Part shown: positions 20,164 to 28,437 of the stretch, one piece after another
How positions within the stretch are numbered: position 1 is the first letter of the stretch
How the letters are laid out: the number at the start of each line of letters is the position of its first letter
Source: Flavobacterium sp. CG_23.5
Lineage (GTDB): Bacteria > Bacteroidota > Bacteroidia > Flavobacteriales > Flavobacteriaceae
NCBI RefSeq assembly: GCF_017875765.1
Contig: NZ_JAGGNA010000001.1
Location: 248,001 to 312,000, forward strand
Length of the DNA: 64,000 nucleotides
Direction of reading: 5' to 3'
Translations under genes and position numbers: made by a program
The notes under the pieces: generated by a model
Databases searched by the model: none
Told to the model about the DNA's origin: nothing
What the model saw: only the letters and a program-made list of their open reading frames with translations

Positions 20164-21354
20164 ATGATTATAGAACCAAGAATGAGAGGATTTATTTGTA
20201 CGACATCTCACCCAAAAGGATGCGAACAAAATGTTAAAAATCAAATTGAATATATAAAATCCAAAGGTCCTATTGCTGGAGCCAAAAAAGTATTGGTAAT
20301 TGGTGCTTCAACCGGTTTTGGTTTGGCTTCGAGAATTACAAGTGCTTTTGGTTCAAATGCGGGAACTATAGGTGTATTTTTTGAAAAACCACCAGCAGAA
20401 GGCAAAACAGCTTCTCCGGGTTGGTACAATTCTGCGGCTTTTGAAAATGAAGCGCATAAAGCGGGATTATTTGCAAAAAGTATTAATGGCGACGCTTTTT
20501 CAAATGAAATAAAAAAACAAACATTAGATTTAATAAAAGCTGATTTAGGCCAAGTTGATTTGGTTATCTACAGTTTGGCTTCTCCTGTTCGTATGCATCC
20601 GGTAACCGGTGTTTTACATCGTTCCGTTTTGAAACCTATCGGAAGTACGTTTACCAATAAAACGGTAGATTTTCATTCAGGTAAAGTTTCAGAAATTTCT
20701 ATTGCTCCTTGTACTGACGAAGACATTGAAAATACAGTTGCGGTAATGGGTGGTGAAGATTGGTCAATGTGGATTGATGCTTTAAAAGCTGAAAATCTCC
20801 TTGCTCCAGAAGCTACTACGGTTGCGTATTCTTATATAGGACCATCACTTACTGAAGCCGTTTATAGAAAGGGGACCATAGGTCGTGCCAAAGATCACCT
20901 TGAAGCTACTGCTTTTTCTATTACAGATAGTTTAGCAGATATTAATGGTAAAGCTTATGTTTCTGTAAATAAAGCATTGGTTACTCAAGCAAGTTCAGCA
21001 ATTCCAGTTATTCCATTATATATTTCTTTATTGTATAAAATCATGAAAGCAGAAGGAATTCATGAAGGATGTATTGAGCAGATTCAGCGTTTGTACAGTG
21101 AAAGATTATATACTGGTGCCGAAATTCCAACGGATGAAAAAGGTAGAATTCGTATCGATGATTTAGAAATGCGTCCTGATGTTCAAGAAAAGATTGCTAA
21201 ATTGTGGGCAGAGGCTGTGACCGAAAATTTATCTGATATATCTGATTTAGAAGGATACAGAAAAGATTTTTACAATTTATTCGGTTTTGATGTTGAAGGT
21301 GTAGAGTACAAAGCTGATGCGGATGAAATGGTAAATGTTTCTAGTATTGCGTAA
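20164..21354 (+). CDS. fabV: Trans-2-enoyl-CoA / enoyl-ACP reductase FabV
   Basis: 396 aa, the normal size of FabV, a monomeric NADH-dependent enoyl reductase of the SDR superfamily. Seen: start MIIEPRMRGFICTTSHPKGC, the cofactor loop KKVLVIGASTGFGLASRI, VIYSLASPVR, and the catalytic Y-x8-K motif in VYRKGTIGRAK. FabV enzymes act on crotonyl-CoA or on acyl-ACP and are known to resist triclosan. It is bounded by its own promoter and a 16-bp terminator, and sits next to a second, FabI-type reductase. Confidence 0.95.
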   Translation: MIIEPRMRGFICTTSHPKGCEQNVKNQIEYIKSKGPIAGAKKVLVIGASTGFGLASRITSAFGSNAGTIGVFFEKPPAEGKTASPGWYNSAAFENEAHKAGLFAKSINGDAFSNEIKKQTLDLIKADLGQVDLVIYSLASPVRMHPVTGVLHRSVLKPIGSTFTNKTVDFHSGKVSEISIAPCTDEDIENTVAVMGGEDWSMWIDALKAENLLAPEATTVAYSYIGPSLTEAVYRKGTIGRAKDHLEATAFSITDSLADINGKAYVSVNKALVTQASSAIPVIPLYISLLYKIMKAEGIHEGCIEQIQRLYSERLYTGAEIPTDEKGRIRIDDLEMRPDVQEKIAKLWAEAVTENLSDISDLEGYRKDFYNLFGFDVEGVEYKADADEMVNVSSIA

Positions 21355-21389
21355 TTCTTTTTACAAAGTTAAAATATAAAATTTTTCAT

Positions 21390-21448
21390 AATACACCTTA
21401 ATTTCATAATGGTTTTATTCATTTAGAAATTAAGGTGTATTTTTTTTA
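21390..21448 (+). terminator. Terminator of fabV
   Basis: Perfect 16-bp arms AATACACCTTAATTTC (21390-21405) and its inverse (21426-21441), with a 20-nt loop and eight T. It separates the fabV transcript from fabI. Confidence 0.9.
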
Positions 21449-21477
21449 AATCTGATTTAAAGTTAATTTCATTTGTT

Positions 21478-22284
21478 ATGTATAATTTATTAAAAGGGAA
21501 AAGAGGTATTATTTTTGGAGCATTAGATGAAAATTCCATTGCTTGGAAAACGGCCGAACGTGTTCATGAAGAAGGAGGGATTTTCGTGCTATCGAATGCG
21601 CCGGCTGCGATGAGAATGGGAACCATTGATCAATTGGCACAAGAAACTAATTCGCAAATCATTCCTGCAGATGCAACTTCGGTAACTGATTTAGAAAATT
21701 TAGTTGATCAGGCAATAGCAATTTTGGGAGGTAAAATTGATTTTGTTTTGCACTCTATCGGGATGTCTGTAAATGTTCGAAAAGGAAATCATTACACGAA
21801 TCAGAATTATGATTACACGGAGAAAGGTTGGAACGTATCTGCCGTTTCTTTTCATAAAGTGATGCAAGTTTTGTATAAAAAAGATGCCATGAACGAATGG
21901 GGAAGTATCGTGGCTTTGTCTTATATGGCAGCGCAGCGTGTTTTCCCTGATTATAATGATATGGCTGACAATAAAGCTTATTTGGAATCTATTGCCCGCA
22001 GTTTTGGATATTTTTTTGGAAGAGATAAAAAAGTAAGAGTGAATACCATTTCACAATCACCGACGGCTACCAAAGCGGGTCAGGGTGTGAAAGGTTTTAA
22101 TGGATTCATTGCTTTTGCTGAGAAAATGTCACCATTAGGAAATGCAACTGCTTTAGATTGTGCTAATTATACTGTTTCTATGTTTTCGGATTTAACAAGA
22201 AAAGTGACTTTACAAAATTTATTGCATGATGGTGGATTCTCCAATATGGGAGTGAGCCAGGAAGTGGTTGAAATGTTTGAATAA
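21478..22284 (+). CDS. fabI: Enoyl-[acyl-carrier-protein] reductase (NADH) FabI
   Basis: 268 aa. Last step of each elongation cycle in type II fatty acid synthesis. The N-terminal GKRGIIFGALDENSIAWKTAERV replaces the usual dinucleotide loop of SDRs. The catalytic Y-x6-K motif is DYNDMADNK, with the accessory Tyr in SYMAAQ. VNTISQSPTATKAGQGV follows, then LLHDGGFSNMGVS at the end. Normal length. Transcribed independently of fabV. Confidence 0.95.
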   Translation: MYNLLKGKRGIIFGALDENSIAWKTAERVHEEGGIFVLSNAPAAMRMGTIDQLAQETNSQIIPADATSVTDLENLVDQAIAILGGKIDFVLHSIGMSVNVRKGNHYTNQNYDYTEKGWNVSAVSFHKVMQVLYKKDAMNEWGSIVALSYMAAQRVFPDYNDMADNKAYLESIARSFGYFFGRDKKVRVNTISQSPTATKAGQGVKGFNGFIAFAEKMSPLGNATALDCANYTVSMFSDLTRKVTLQNLLHDGGFSNMGVSQEVVEMFE

Positions 22285-22313
22285 AAAGCAAATAAAACCA
22301 AAAATTTTACAAC

Positions 22314-22345
22314 AACCATCAATTGCTATTTGATGGTTTTTTTAT
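22314..22345 (+). terminator. Terminator of fabI
   Basis: Arms AACCATCAA (22314-22322) and TTGATGGTT (22330-22338) with a 7-nt loop and a T tract. An upstream in-frame extension of the next ORF would start inside this hairpin, which argues for the internal ATG at 22414. Confidence 0.88.
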
Positions 22346-22413
22346 GGATAAAGATTATATTTGTTAAAATTTTCGAATCAATAGAATACTACCTAAATAG
22401 AACATTAAAAAGT

Positions 22414-23412
22414 ATGTTATTTTCCTTAATCATTCCAGTTTACAACCGTCCAGATGAAGTCGATGAACTTTTAGAAAGTTTGTCGCAATCGAACTACAAT
22501 GAGATTTTTGAAATTGTGATTGTTGAAGATGGATCTACATTGAGATGCCAGGATGTCGCTCAAAAATATGGGAACAAATTAGATATTTCTTACTATTACA
22601 AAGAGAATTCAGGGCCTGGAGATTCCAGAAATTACGGAATGAAAAAAGCAAGAGGAGATTATTTTATCATTTTTGATTCAGATTGCATCATTCCAAAACA
22701 GTATTTAGATGAAGTTGAAAAAGCTTTAAAACAAAATTATGTAGACTGTTTTGGTGGGCCTGACAAGGCTTTGGACAGTTTTTCCGATATTCAAAAAGCA
22801 ATAAATTTTGCTATGACTTCATTTCTCACTACGGGTGGAATTCGCGGTGGATCAGAAAAAATTGATAAGTTTCAACCTCGAAGTTTCAATATGGGATTGT
22901 CTCGAAAAGCTTTTGAAGCCTCACAAGGTTTTGGAAATATTCATCCTGGGGAAGACCCGGATTTATCGATACGTTTATGGAACTTAGGTTTTGAAACCAA
23001 ACTTTTTCCAAACGCATTTGTATATCATAAAAGAAGAATTGATTGGGATAAGTTTTCTGTTCAGGTCAATAAATTTGGTAAAGCAAGACCAATTCTTAAT
23101 AGCTGGTATCCCAAGTACAATAAAATTACTTTTTTCTTCCCAACTGTTTTTTTAATAGGATTTGTTGTAGCGCTTCTTGCCCTAGTTTTTAATAATGATT
23201 TGCTGCTTAAAATGTATTTTATGTATTTTTTGGTATTATTTTTGATGTCAACATATCAGAACAAGAGCTTGAAAATAGGGTACTTATCATTAATTGCAGT
23301 TTGGAAACAATTCTTTGGTTACGGACTCGGTTTTATGGAATCATTTATAAAAATCATCATTCTGAAACAAAAGCCTCAGAAGGCCTTTCCAGAATTGTTT
23401 TTCAAAGTATAA
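22414..23412 (+). CDS. Glycosyltransferase family 2 membrane protein
   Basis: 332 aa. The GT-A domain (about 1-225) begins MLFSLIIPVYNRPDEVDELL, with IVEDGS, GDSRNYGMKKARGDYFIIFDSDC (DSD metal site) and HPGEDPDLSIRLWNLGF (the acceptor-side ED-like motif). Two or three transmembrane helices follow (about 246-300). Such proteins transfer sugars to lipid or cell-envelope acceptors on the cytoplasmic face. The ATG at 22414 is chosen because upstream alternatives overlap the fabI terminator. The next gene, coaE, starts 1 nt after the stop, implying a bicistronic unit. Confidence 0.9.
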   Translation: MLFSLIIPVYNRPDEVDELLESLSQSNYNEIFEIVIVEDGSTLRCQDVAQKYGNKLDISYYYKENSGPGDSRNYGMKKARGDYFIIFDSDCIIPKQYLDEVEKALKQNYVDCFGGPDKALDSFSDIQKAINFAMTSFLTTGGIRGGSEKIDKFQPRSFNMGLSRKAFEASQGFGNIHPGEDPDLSIRLWNLGFETKLFPNAFVYHKRRIDWDKFSVQVNKFGKARPILNSWYPKYNKITFFFPTVFLIGFVVALLALVFNNDLLLKMYFMYFLVLFLMSTYQNKSLKIGYLSLIAVWKQFFGYGLGFMESFIKIIILKQKPQKAFPELFFKV

Positions 23413-23413
23413 C

Positions 23414-24010
23414 ATGACAAAAATTATAGGATTAACGGGTGGTATTGGCACTGGAAAAACTACAATTGCTAATGAATTTCGATCATTAGGAGTTCCGGTT
23501 TATATTGCTGATGATGAAGCTAGAAAACTCATGCAGTCCAGTGATGTTATTGACGCAATCAAAATAGTTTTTGGTCATGCCGTTTTTGATGATAATCAAC
23601 TAAATAGAGAAAAGCTTGCCCAAATTGTGTTTAACGACCCCGAAAAACTGGAGCAACTTAATGCAATTGTTCATCCGGCCGTAAAAAAACATTTCTCGGA
23701 ATGGATTTTAAATCAGAAAGAGTCTCCGTTTATTATTTATGAAGCAGCAATTTTGTTTGAAAGTGGGGGTTACAAAAATTGTGATTTAATCATTACTGTT
23801 ACCGCACCTTTAGAAATAAGGATTCAAAGGGTAATGGAAAGAGATAAAACGACCCGTGAGCAAGTTTTAAAAAGAATTAATATGCAATGGAATGACGAAA
23901 AACGCATCCTAAAAAGCGATTTTGTCATTAAAAACACAAATATTGAAGAAACTAAATCAGAAATTGTTAAAATTCTTAAAATTTTAAGGATTAGACAAAA
24001 TGAGCATTAG
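23414..24010 (+). CDS. coaE: Dephospho-CoA kinase
   Basis: 198 aa. It phosphorylates the 3' hydroxyl of dephospho-CoA in the last step of coenzyme A synthesis. P-loop IIGLTGGIGTGKTTIANEF; VYIADDEARKLM; HPAVKKHF; IIYEAAILFESGGYKNCDLIITVTAP; and the R-rich lid RVMERDKTTREQVLKRI are all standard. It follows the glycosyltransferase by 1 nt and precedes a two-component system. Confidence 0.95.
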   Translation: MTKIIGLTGGIGTGKTTIANEFRSLGVPVYIADDEARKLMQSSDVIDAIKIVFGHAVFDDNQLNREKLAQIVFNDPEKLEQLNAIVHPAVKKHFSEWILNQKESPFIIYEAAILFESGGYKNCDLIITVTAPLEIRIQRVMERDKTTREQVLKRINMQWNDEKRILKSDFVIKNTNIEETKSEIVKILKILRIRQNEH

Positions 24011-24056
24011 ATGTTAATGTTTGGTTAATGTATTATTTAATATATTGTTAAAATAC

Positions 24057-24064
24057 TAATTTTG
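24057..24064 (+). promoter_or_regulatory. -7 box directly before the histidine kinase gene
   Basis: TAATTTTG matches TAnnTTTG. The ATG lies 5 nt beyond it, so a transcript started here would have essentially no leader. No -33 TTG was found at 17-23 nt, so the call is tentative. Confidence 0.45.
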
Positions 24065-24069
24065 TTTCG

Positions 24070-25653
24070 ATGAATAAACTTTTTTTTAGATTACTAGTAT
24101 TATTGATGAGCTTATCCTTGATTGGGATAATTTTGGTTCAGGTATATTGGTTTAATACATCATTTAAAAATAATGATGATCAATTCAAATTTCATGTTAA
24201 ACAAGTTATAGGTAACGTAGCCGATAAATTGCAGCAAAAAGAGGCTTATAGTTTTTATGATAAATACAATCACTATAAAGACAGTACAGGTAAAATTCCT
24301 CAAAAGAATGATTTATTGGAATTTTATTATGTTCAGAAAAATCCTAAAACGAATAAAACTATAGTTTATTCAAATAGCATTATATCAGAAGATTATAAAA
24401 TATCGTCGACGTTCTTTGATAAAAAATTTGATAGTGATAGATTTAAGAATTTTAATTCTAAACGAGTTACGGAAGTTTACAACAATAACAATATTGACAA
24501 TTCGTCTGTTCAACAAAACTTAATTCCAGATGTGAAGATTGAAAAATCTGGAAATTTAGATGTTCTAGATAATGCTCAATTTGAGATTTTTTTCAAAGAT
24601 ATTGCTTCAGCAATGCCTATTCAAGAAAGAGTTTCAAAAGAAATATTGCAGAAGCTAATAAAGAAAGAATTAGAGGAATATGGTGTAAATACAAGATTTG
24701 AGTTTGGTATTTATAATAATAATTTGGCAACAAAGGTAAAATCAAAAGATTTTAAATATGATAAAAATGCCACTTATTCAATTCCTATTTTTAGTGATAA
24801 TGAAGGAAATAGTAAATATCAATTATTGGTTACATTTCCTCATAAAAAGAAATATTTATTGTCAGAACTCGTTAGTATAACAGTACTGTCGATCATATTT
24901 ACGCTAATTATTCTGATAGCATATTCGAGTGCATTAAATCAATTAATTCGTCAACGTCATATATCGGAGATTAAAACAGATTTTATCAACAATATGACTC
25001 ATGAATTTAAAACGCCTATTGCGACTATTAATTTAGCTTTGGATGCGATAAAAAACCCGAAAATAATTGATGATAAGGAGAAGGTTCTTCGATACCTTCA
25101 AATGATTAGGGATGAAAATAAAAGAATGCACGCTCAAGTTGAAAATGTTTTGCGTATTTCTAAATTAGAAAAAAAAGAGTTAGATATAGCTAAAGAATCT
25201 TGTAATGCTGAAGAAATTATTAATGAAGCTATTGAGCATGTAAATTTAATATTGGAAGACAGACAGGGTACAATTACAACACATTATGATGCCACAAGAA
25301 AGACTGTTTTGCTAAATGACGTTCATTTTACCAATGTGATTGTGAATATTTTGGAAAATGCAATTAAATACTCACCAGATATTCCTAAAATTGATGTTGT
25401 TACAGAAAATGTAAAAGATATGGTCATCATTAAGATTAAGGATAATGGACTAGGAATGGGTAAGACAGCGCAGAAAAGGATTTTTGAAAAGTTTTATAGA
25501 GAGCATACAGGAGACATACATAATGTTAAAGGGCACGGTTTAGGTTTAGCCTACGTAAAAAGAATTGTTGAAGACCATAATGGTCAAGTATATGTAGAAA
25601 GTGAAAAGGGGAAAGGAAGTACCTTTATAATAAAATTACCATTAATAAATTAA
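24070..25653 (+). CDS. Sensor histidine kinase (HisKA/HATPase)
   Basis: 527 aa. Transmembrane helix 1 (about 7-29) and helix 2 (about 270-293) flank a 240-residue extracytoplasmic sensor region of no recognisable family. The HisKA box has phospho-acceptor His311 in FINNMTHEFKTPIATINLALDAI. The ATPase domain has NILENAIKYS (N box), IKIKDNGLGMG (G1) and VKGHGLGLAYVKRIV (G2). It resembles the RprX-type kinases of Bacteroidota. The partner regulator starts 3 nt after the stop. Confidence 0.94.
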   Translation: MNKLFFRLLVLLMSLSLIGIILVQVYWFNTSFKNNDDQFKFHVKQVIGNVADKLQQKEAYSFYDKYNHYKDSTGKIPQKNDLLEFYYVQKNPKTNKTIVYSNSIISEDYKISSTFFDKKFDSDRFKNFNSKRVTEVYNNNNIDNSSVQQNLIPDVKIEKSGNLDVLDNAQFEIFFKDIASAMPIQERVSKEILQKLIKKELEEYGVNTRFEFGIYNNNLATKVKSKDFKYDKNATYSIPIFSDNEGNSKYQLLVTFPHKKKYLLSELVSITVLSIIFTLIILIAYSSALNQLIRQRHISEIKTDFINNMTHEFKTPIATINLALDAIKNPKIIDDKEKVLRYLQMIRDENKRMHAQVENVLRISKLEKKELDIAKESCNAEEIINEAIEHVNLILEDRQGTITTHYDATRKTVLLNDVHFTNVIVNILENAIKYSPDIPKIDVVTENVKDMVIIKIKDNGLGMGKTAQKRIFEKFYREHTGDIHNVKGHGLGLAYVKRIVEDHNGQVYVESEKGKGSTFIIKLPLIN

Positions 25654-25656
25654 AAT

Positions 25657-26370
25657 ATGGAAAATGTAAATAAAAAAATACTTTTAGTTGAAGACGACCT
25701 TAATTTTGGTGCCGTACTAAAAGATTATTTGATGCTAAATGATTTTGACGTTACTTTAGCTAAAAATGGAATGGAAGGTTTTGAAAAATTCAAAAAAGAT
25801 ACCTTTGATTTATGTATTTTGGATGTTATGATGCCATATAAAGATGGCTATACGCTAGCAAAAGAAATCAGAGAAAAAAATAATGAAGTGCCAATTATTT
25901 TCTTAACAGCAAAATCTATGAAAGAGGATGTGTTGAAAGGGTACAAAGCTGGTGCGGATGATTACTTAAATAAACCTTTTGATTCTGAAGTGCTTTTAAT
26001 GAAAATTAAAGCTATTATTCAAAGAAAATCTTCAGATAATAAGGCGGAACAAGCACAATTTGAATTTAATATTGGTAAATTTCATTTTAATTCAAAACTC
26101 CGTTTTTTAACTTTTGATAATGAAGAACCAATAAAATTATCTCCTAAAGAGAATGAATTATTGAAAATGTTGATTCTTCATGAAAATGATTTAATGCCTA
26201 GAGAGTTAGCATTAACTAAAATATGGAGAGATGATAACTACTTTACTTCAAGAAGTATGGATGTTTACATCGCTAAATTAAGAAAATACCTTAAGCTAGA
26301 TGAAGATGTAGAAATTCTTAATATTCACGGTGAAGGATTTAGATTAGTTGTAAAAAACAAAGTAGCATAA
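25657..26370 (+). CDS. OmpR-family response regulator (RprY-like)
   Basis: 237 aa. Receiver domain (1 to about 120) with D13-D14, phospho-acceptor D56 in LCILDVMMPYKDG, and Lys in YLNKPFD. The C-terminal winged-helix trans_reg_C domain (about 137-233) has LSPKENELLKMLILHENDLMPRELALTKIW and SRSMDVYIAKLRKYL. It pairs with the kinase just upstream (3 nt). Regulated genes cannot be told from the sequence. Confidence 0.94.
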   Translation: MENVNKKILLVEDDLNFGAVLKDYLMLNDFDVTLAKNGMEGFEKFKKDTFDLCILDVMMPYKDGYTLAKEIREKNNEVPIIFLTAKSMKEDVLKGYKAGADDYLNKPFDSEVLLMKIKAIIQRKSSDNKAEQAQFEFNIGKFHFNSKLRFLTFDNEEPIKLSPKENELLKMLILHENDLMPRELALTKIWRDDNYFTSRSMDVYIAKLRKYLKLDEDVEILNIHGEGFRLVVKNKVA

Positions 26371-26378
26371 TATTAAAG

Positions 26379-26408
26379 AGGCTTCGAGAAATCGGAGCCT
26401 TTTTTTTG
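26379..26408 (+). terminator. Terminator of the two-component operon
   Basis: Arms AGGCTTCGA (26379-26387) and TCGGAGCCT (26392-26400) with one G-U pair, loop GAAA, then eight T. A dispersed repeat element begins at the end of the T tract. Confidence 0.9.
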
Positions 26409-26485
26409 GAGCTATTTCCAGCTAACCGTTTTAATCTTTTATGCTGAACACCAGCATAAAAGGATTTCCACTTTTATCTGGGCTA
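26408..26485 (+). repeat. Dispersed GGAGCTA...GGGCTA element, copy c
   Basis: 78 nt in the sense orientation relative to the regulator gene. Left block GGAGCTATTTCCAGCTAACC; central stem AATCTTTTATGCTG...CAGCATAAAAGGATT; right block TTCCACTTTTATCTGGGCTA. It abuts the terminator T tract without a gap. Confidence 0.75.
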
Positions 26486-26513
26486 GGACTTTATGGAAAA
26501 AATAAATTTTAGT

Positions 26514-27254
26514 TTATTTCCAATTCAATTGCAAAGCGAAACTGGTTTTATCTTCTTTCGTGATACTAAATGTAGTCGCGTTTTCATTTAAACTTTTATG
26601 AATGATCACGCTGTCTTTGAAAGATAACTCCTTAAGAAAATTCATTTCAAAACTTGCAATTTGTTGGTTTAGAATTAGTTTTTCGTCTATATGATCTAGA
26701 CACCATTCCAAATATTTTACATTATTTACGTGATTTACAATATCCAAATCGGATAAGAAAACTGTTTTTTCAAAGACCATTTCTTTTTGATGATTCAAAT
26801 TAATTTTTGAAAAGCCATGCTTTGTAGCTCTTGTATCAGGATACAATTGAAAATGGTCGAATGGTAAGGCCAAACCTTCTGGTCGGCGAATTTCAGTATT
26901 AAAAACAACCCAAAAAGTCTCCGAACCGACTATTTTTTTTCCATTGACGTACATTTCAAGCGCACGTACCGAACGGGAATTTTCTAAAGAATTAATCCAA
27001 GTTTTTACTGTCACTACATCTCCCCATTTAGGTAAAGCATCGATTTCAACTCGCATTCTGCTCAAAACCCAAGCTTGGTTGAATTCCTGCATGTCAGAAA
27101 AACTAATTCCGCCAATTTCCGAATGTGCTGCGGCTGTTAACTGCAGGATATTGCACAAATCAGTATATTTTAAGTAGCCGCTTGGTGCACATTGAGTAAA
27201 ATTGATTACCCAATCTTTGCTAAGAATGGAAGTGAAATGTGGAGCTATTGGCAT
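26514..27254 (-). CDS. Acyl-ACP thioesterase (FatA/FatB-like)
   Basis: 246 aa with two tandem hotdog folds. It releases fatty acids from acyl carrier protein. The N-terminal hotdog has YLKYTDLCNILQLTAAAHSE and WVLSRMRVEIDALPKWGDVV. The C-terminal hotdog has the catalytic motif DLDIVNHVNNVKYLEWCLD (Asn, His). Cytoplasmic; no signal peptide. Separated from miaA by a heptad repeat array (27265-27306). Confidence 0.85.
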   Translation of the reverse strand: MPIAPHFTSILSKDWVINFTQCAPSGYLKYTDLCNILQLTAAAHSEIGGISFSDMQEFNQAWVLSRMRVEIDALPKWGDVVTVKTWINSLENSRSVRALEMYVNGKKIVGSETFWVVFNTEIRRPEGLALPFDHFQLYPDTRATKHGFSKINLNHQKEMVFEKTVFLSDLDIVNHVNNVKYLEWCLDHIDEKLILNQQIASFEMNFLKELSFKDSVIIHKSLNENATTFSITKEDKTSFALQLNWK

Positions 27255-27264
27255 TGATAAATAG

Positions 27265-27306
27265 GATTTAAGATTTTTGATTAACGATTTAAGATTTTTG
27301 ATTTGC
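27265..27306. repeat. Heptad array 2 (GATTnnn, six units)
   Basis: Six contiguous 7-nt units: GATTTAA, GATTTTT, GATTAAC, GATTTAA, GATTTTT, GATTTGC, in perfect register. It is followed to about 27350 by a looser ATTGnn-type array. The 19 nt at 27272-27290 recur as an exact inverse at 29850-29868, 2.6 kb away. Confidence 0.8.
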
Positions 27307-27354
27307 CATAGCTATTGAAATTGATTTTTGCTATTGTTATTGCAATTGAATTGG

Positions 27355-28272
27355 CTATTTCTTTGAATTTATATAACTGACAATTTCTTCATACGGAGTT
27401 TCAAAATTAAACCATTTGGTATTTTCATTTCTTTTAAACCAAGTCAATTGGCGCTTAGAAAACCGTCTCGTGTTTTTCTTTATTTCTTCGATGGCAAATT
27501 CTAATGTGATTTCACGATCAAAATAACTAAATAATTCTCTATAGCCCACGGTTTGCAATGCATTCAATTCCTTGTTTGGAAATAAAGCTTTGGCTTCAGC
27601 CAATAAACCTTCGTTCATCATACTATCAACACGTAGATTGATTCGATTGTATATTACGTTTCTTTCTGCTTCAAGTCCAATTAAAATAGGAGTGAAGTTG
27701 CGACTGTTTTGTTTTTGATTTAAAAAAGATGAATATGGTTTTCCAGAACCCAAGCATACTTCTACAAAACGCATCATTCGTTGTGGATTTTGTAAAGTTT
27801 GTGGATTTTCTTTTGTTAATCTTGCGTAATAATCTGGATCTAATACTTCTAGTTTTTGTTGCAAATACCCAATTCCCAATTTTTCATAATTTGAATTTAC
27901 ATCTAAGCGAACTGAAGGATCAATTTCAGGAAATTCATCAAAACCTTTCAGAATCGAATCCACATACAAGCCGGATCCGCCAACTAAAATAGCATAATCG
28001 TTTGTCAAAAATAATTCATCGAGTTTAGACATGGCTTCTTTCTCAAAATCACCTACTGTATAATTATCGAAAATTGAAATATTTTGAATGAAATGATGTT
28101 TTGCTGCCGCTAGCTCTGAATTGCTTGGAACTGCTGTTCCTATGCTCATTTCTTTGAAAAATTGTCGGCTGTCGCAGGAAATAATTTCGCAATTGAAATA
28201 GTTTGCGAGCATAATACTTAAGGAAGTTTTTCCAATAGCTGTGGGTCCGATAATGGTTATTAAGTATTTCAT
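27355..28272 (-). CDS. miaA: tRNA dimethylallyltransferase
   Basis: 305 aa. It transfers dimethylallyl to A37 of tRNAs reading UNN codons. P-loop MKYLITIIGPTAIGKTSLSI; CDSRQFFKEMSIGTAVPS; the substrate motif HHFIQNISIFDNYTVGDFE; LVGGSGLYVDSILKGFD; NPQRMMRFVEV; and the terminal SKRQLTWFKRN are standard. The ATG at 28272 is chosen because the ORF extension upstream reads through a dispersed repeat (28279-28420). Confidence 0.96.
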   Translation of the reverse strand: MKYLITIIGPTAIGKTSLSIMLANYFNCEIISCDSRQFFKEMSIGTAVPSNSELAAAKHHFIQNISIFDNYTVGDFEKEAMSKLDELFLTNDYAILVGGSGLYVDSILKGFDEFPEIDPSVRLDVNSNYEKLGIGYLQQKLEVLDPDYYARLTKENPQTLQNPQRMMRFVEVCLGSGKPYSSFLNQKQNSRNFTPILIGLEAERNVIYNRINLRVDSMMNEGLLAEAKALFPNKELNALQTVGYRELFSYFDREITLEFAIEEIKKNTRRFSKRQLTWFKRNENTKWFNFETPYEEIVSYINSKK

Positions 28273-28278
28273 GTTTTT

Positions 28279-28420
28279 TAGCCCTGATGGAAACGGAAAC
28301 CCCGGAGTTATGAAAGTTCGTTTTTCTTGGTGTAAAAGAGCGACCAAAGGAAGCTCCTTTTATGCCTTAGAAAAACTACTTGAATAGCGAGGAGTTGCAG
28401 TGTATAGCAGGAGTAGCTAC
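28279..28420 (-). repeat. Dispersed GGAGCTA...GGGCTA element, copy d
   Basis: 142 nt, long variant on the minus strand. The 5' block reads GTAGCTACTCCTGCTATACA and the 3' block ends CATCAGGGCTA. The middle holds a stem-forming stretch with CATAAAAGGAGC and its relative GCTCTTTTACAC. It lies downstream of the exonuclease gene in sense orientation and abuts the miaA start. Confidence 0.65.
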
Positions 28421-28437
28421 AAATTAAAGTTAGTCAA

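Noticed and set aside
22330..22413. N-terminal extension of the glycosyltransferase from a TTG at 22330
   Set aside because: It would begin inside the fabI terminator hairpin, and the GT-A domain starts naturally at the ATG 22414.
27265..27350. CRISPR-like array
   Set aside because: The units are 7 nt long without spacers; there is no cas gene in the window.
28273..28347. N-terminal extension of MiaA (75 nt)
   Set aside because: The added residues are encoded by the dispersed repeat element, and the P-loop region starts at MKYLITIIGP.
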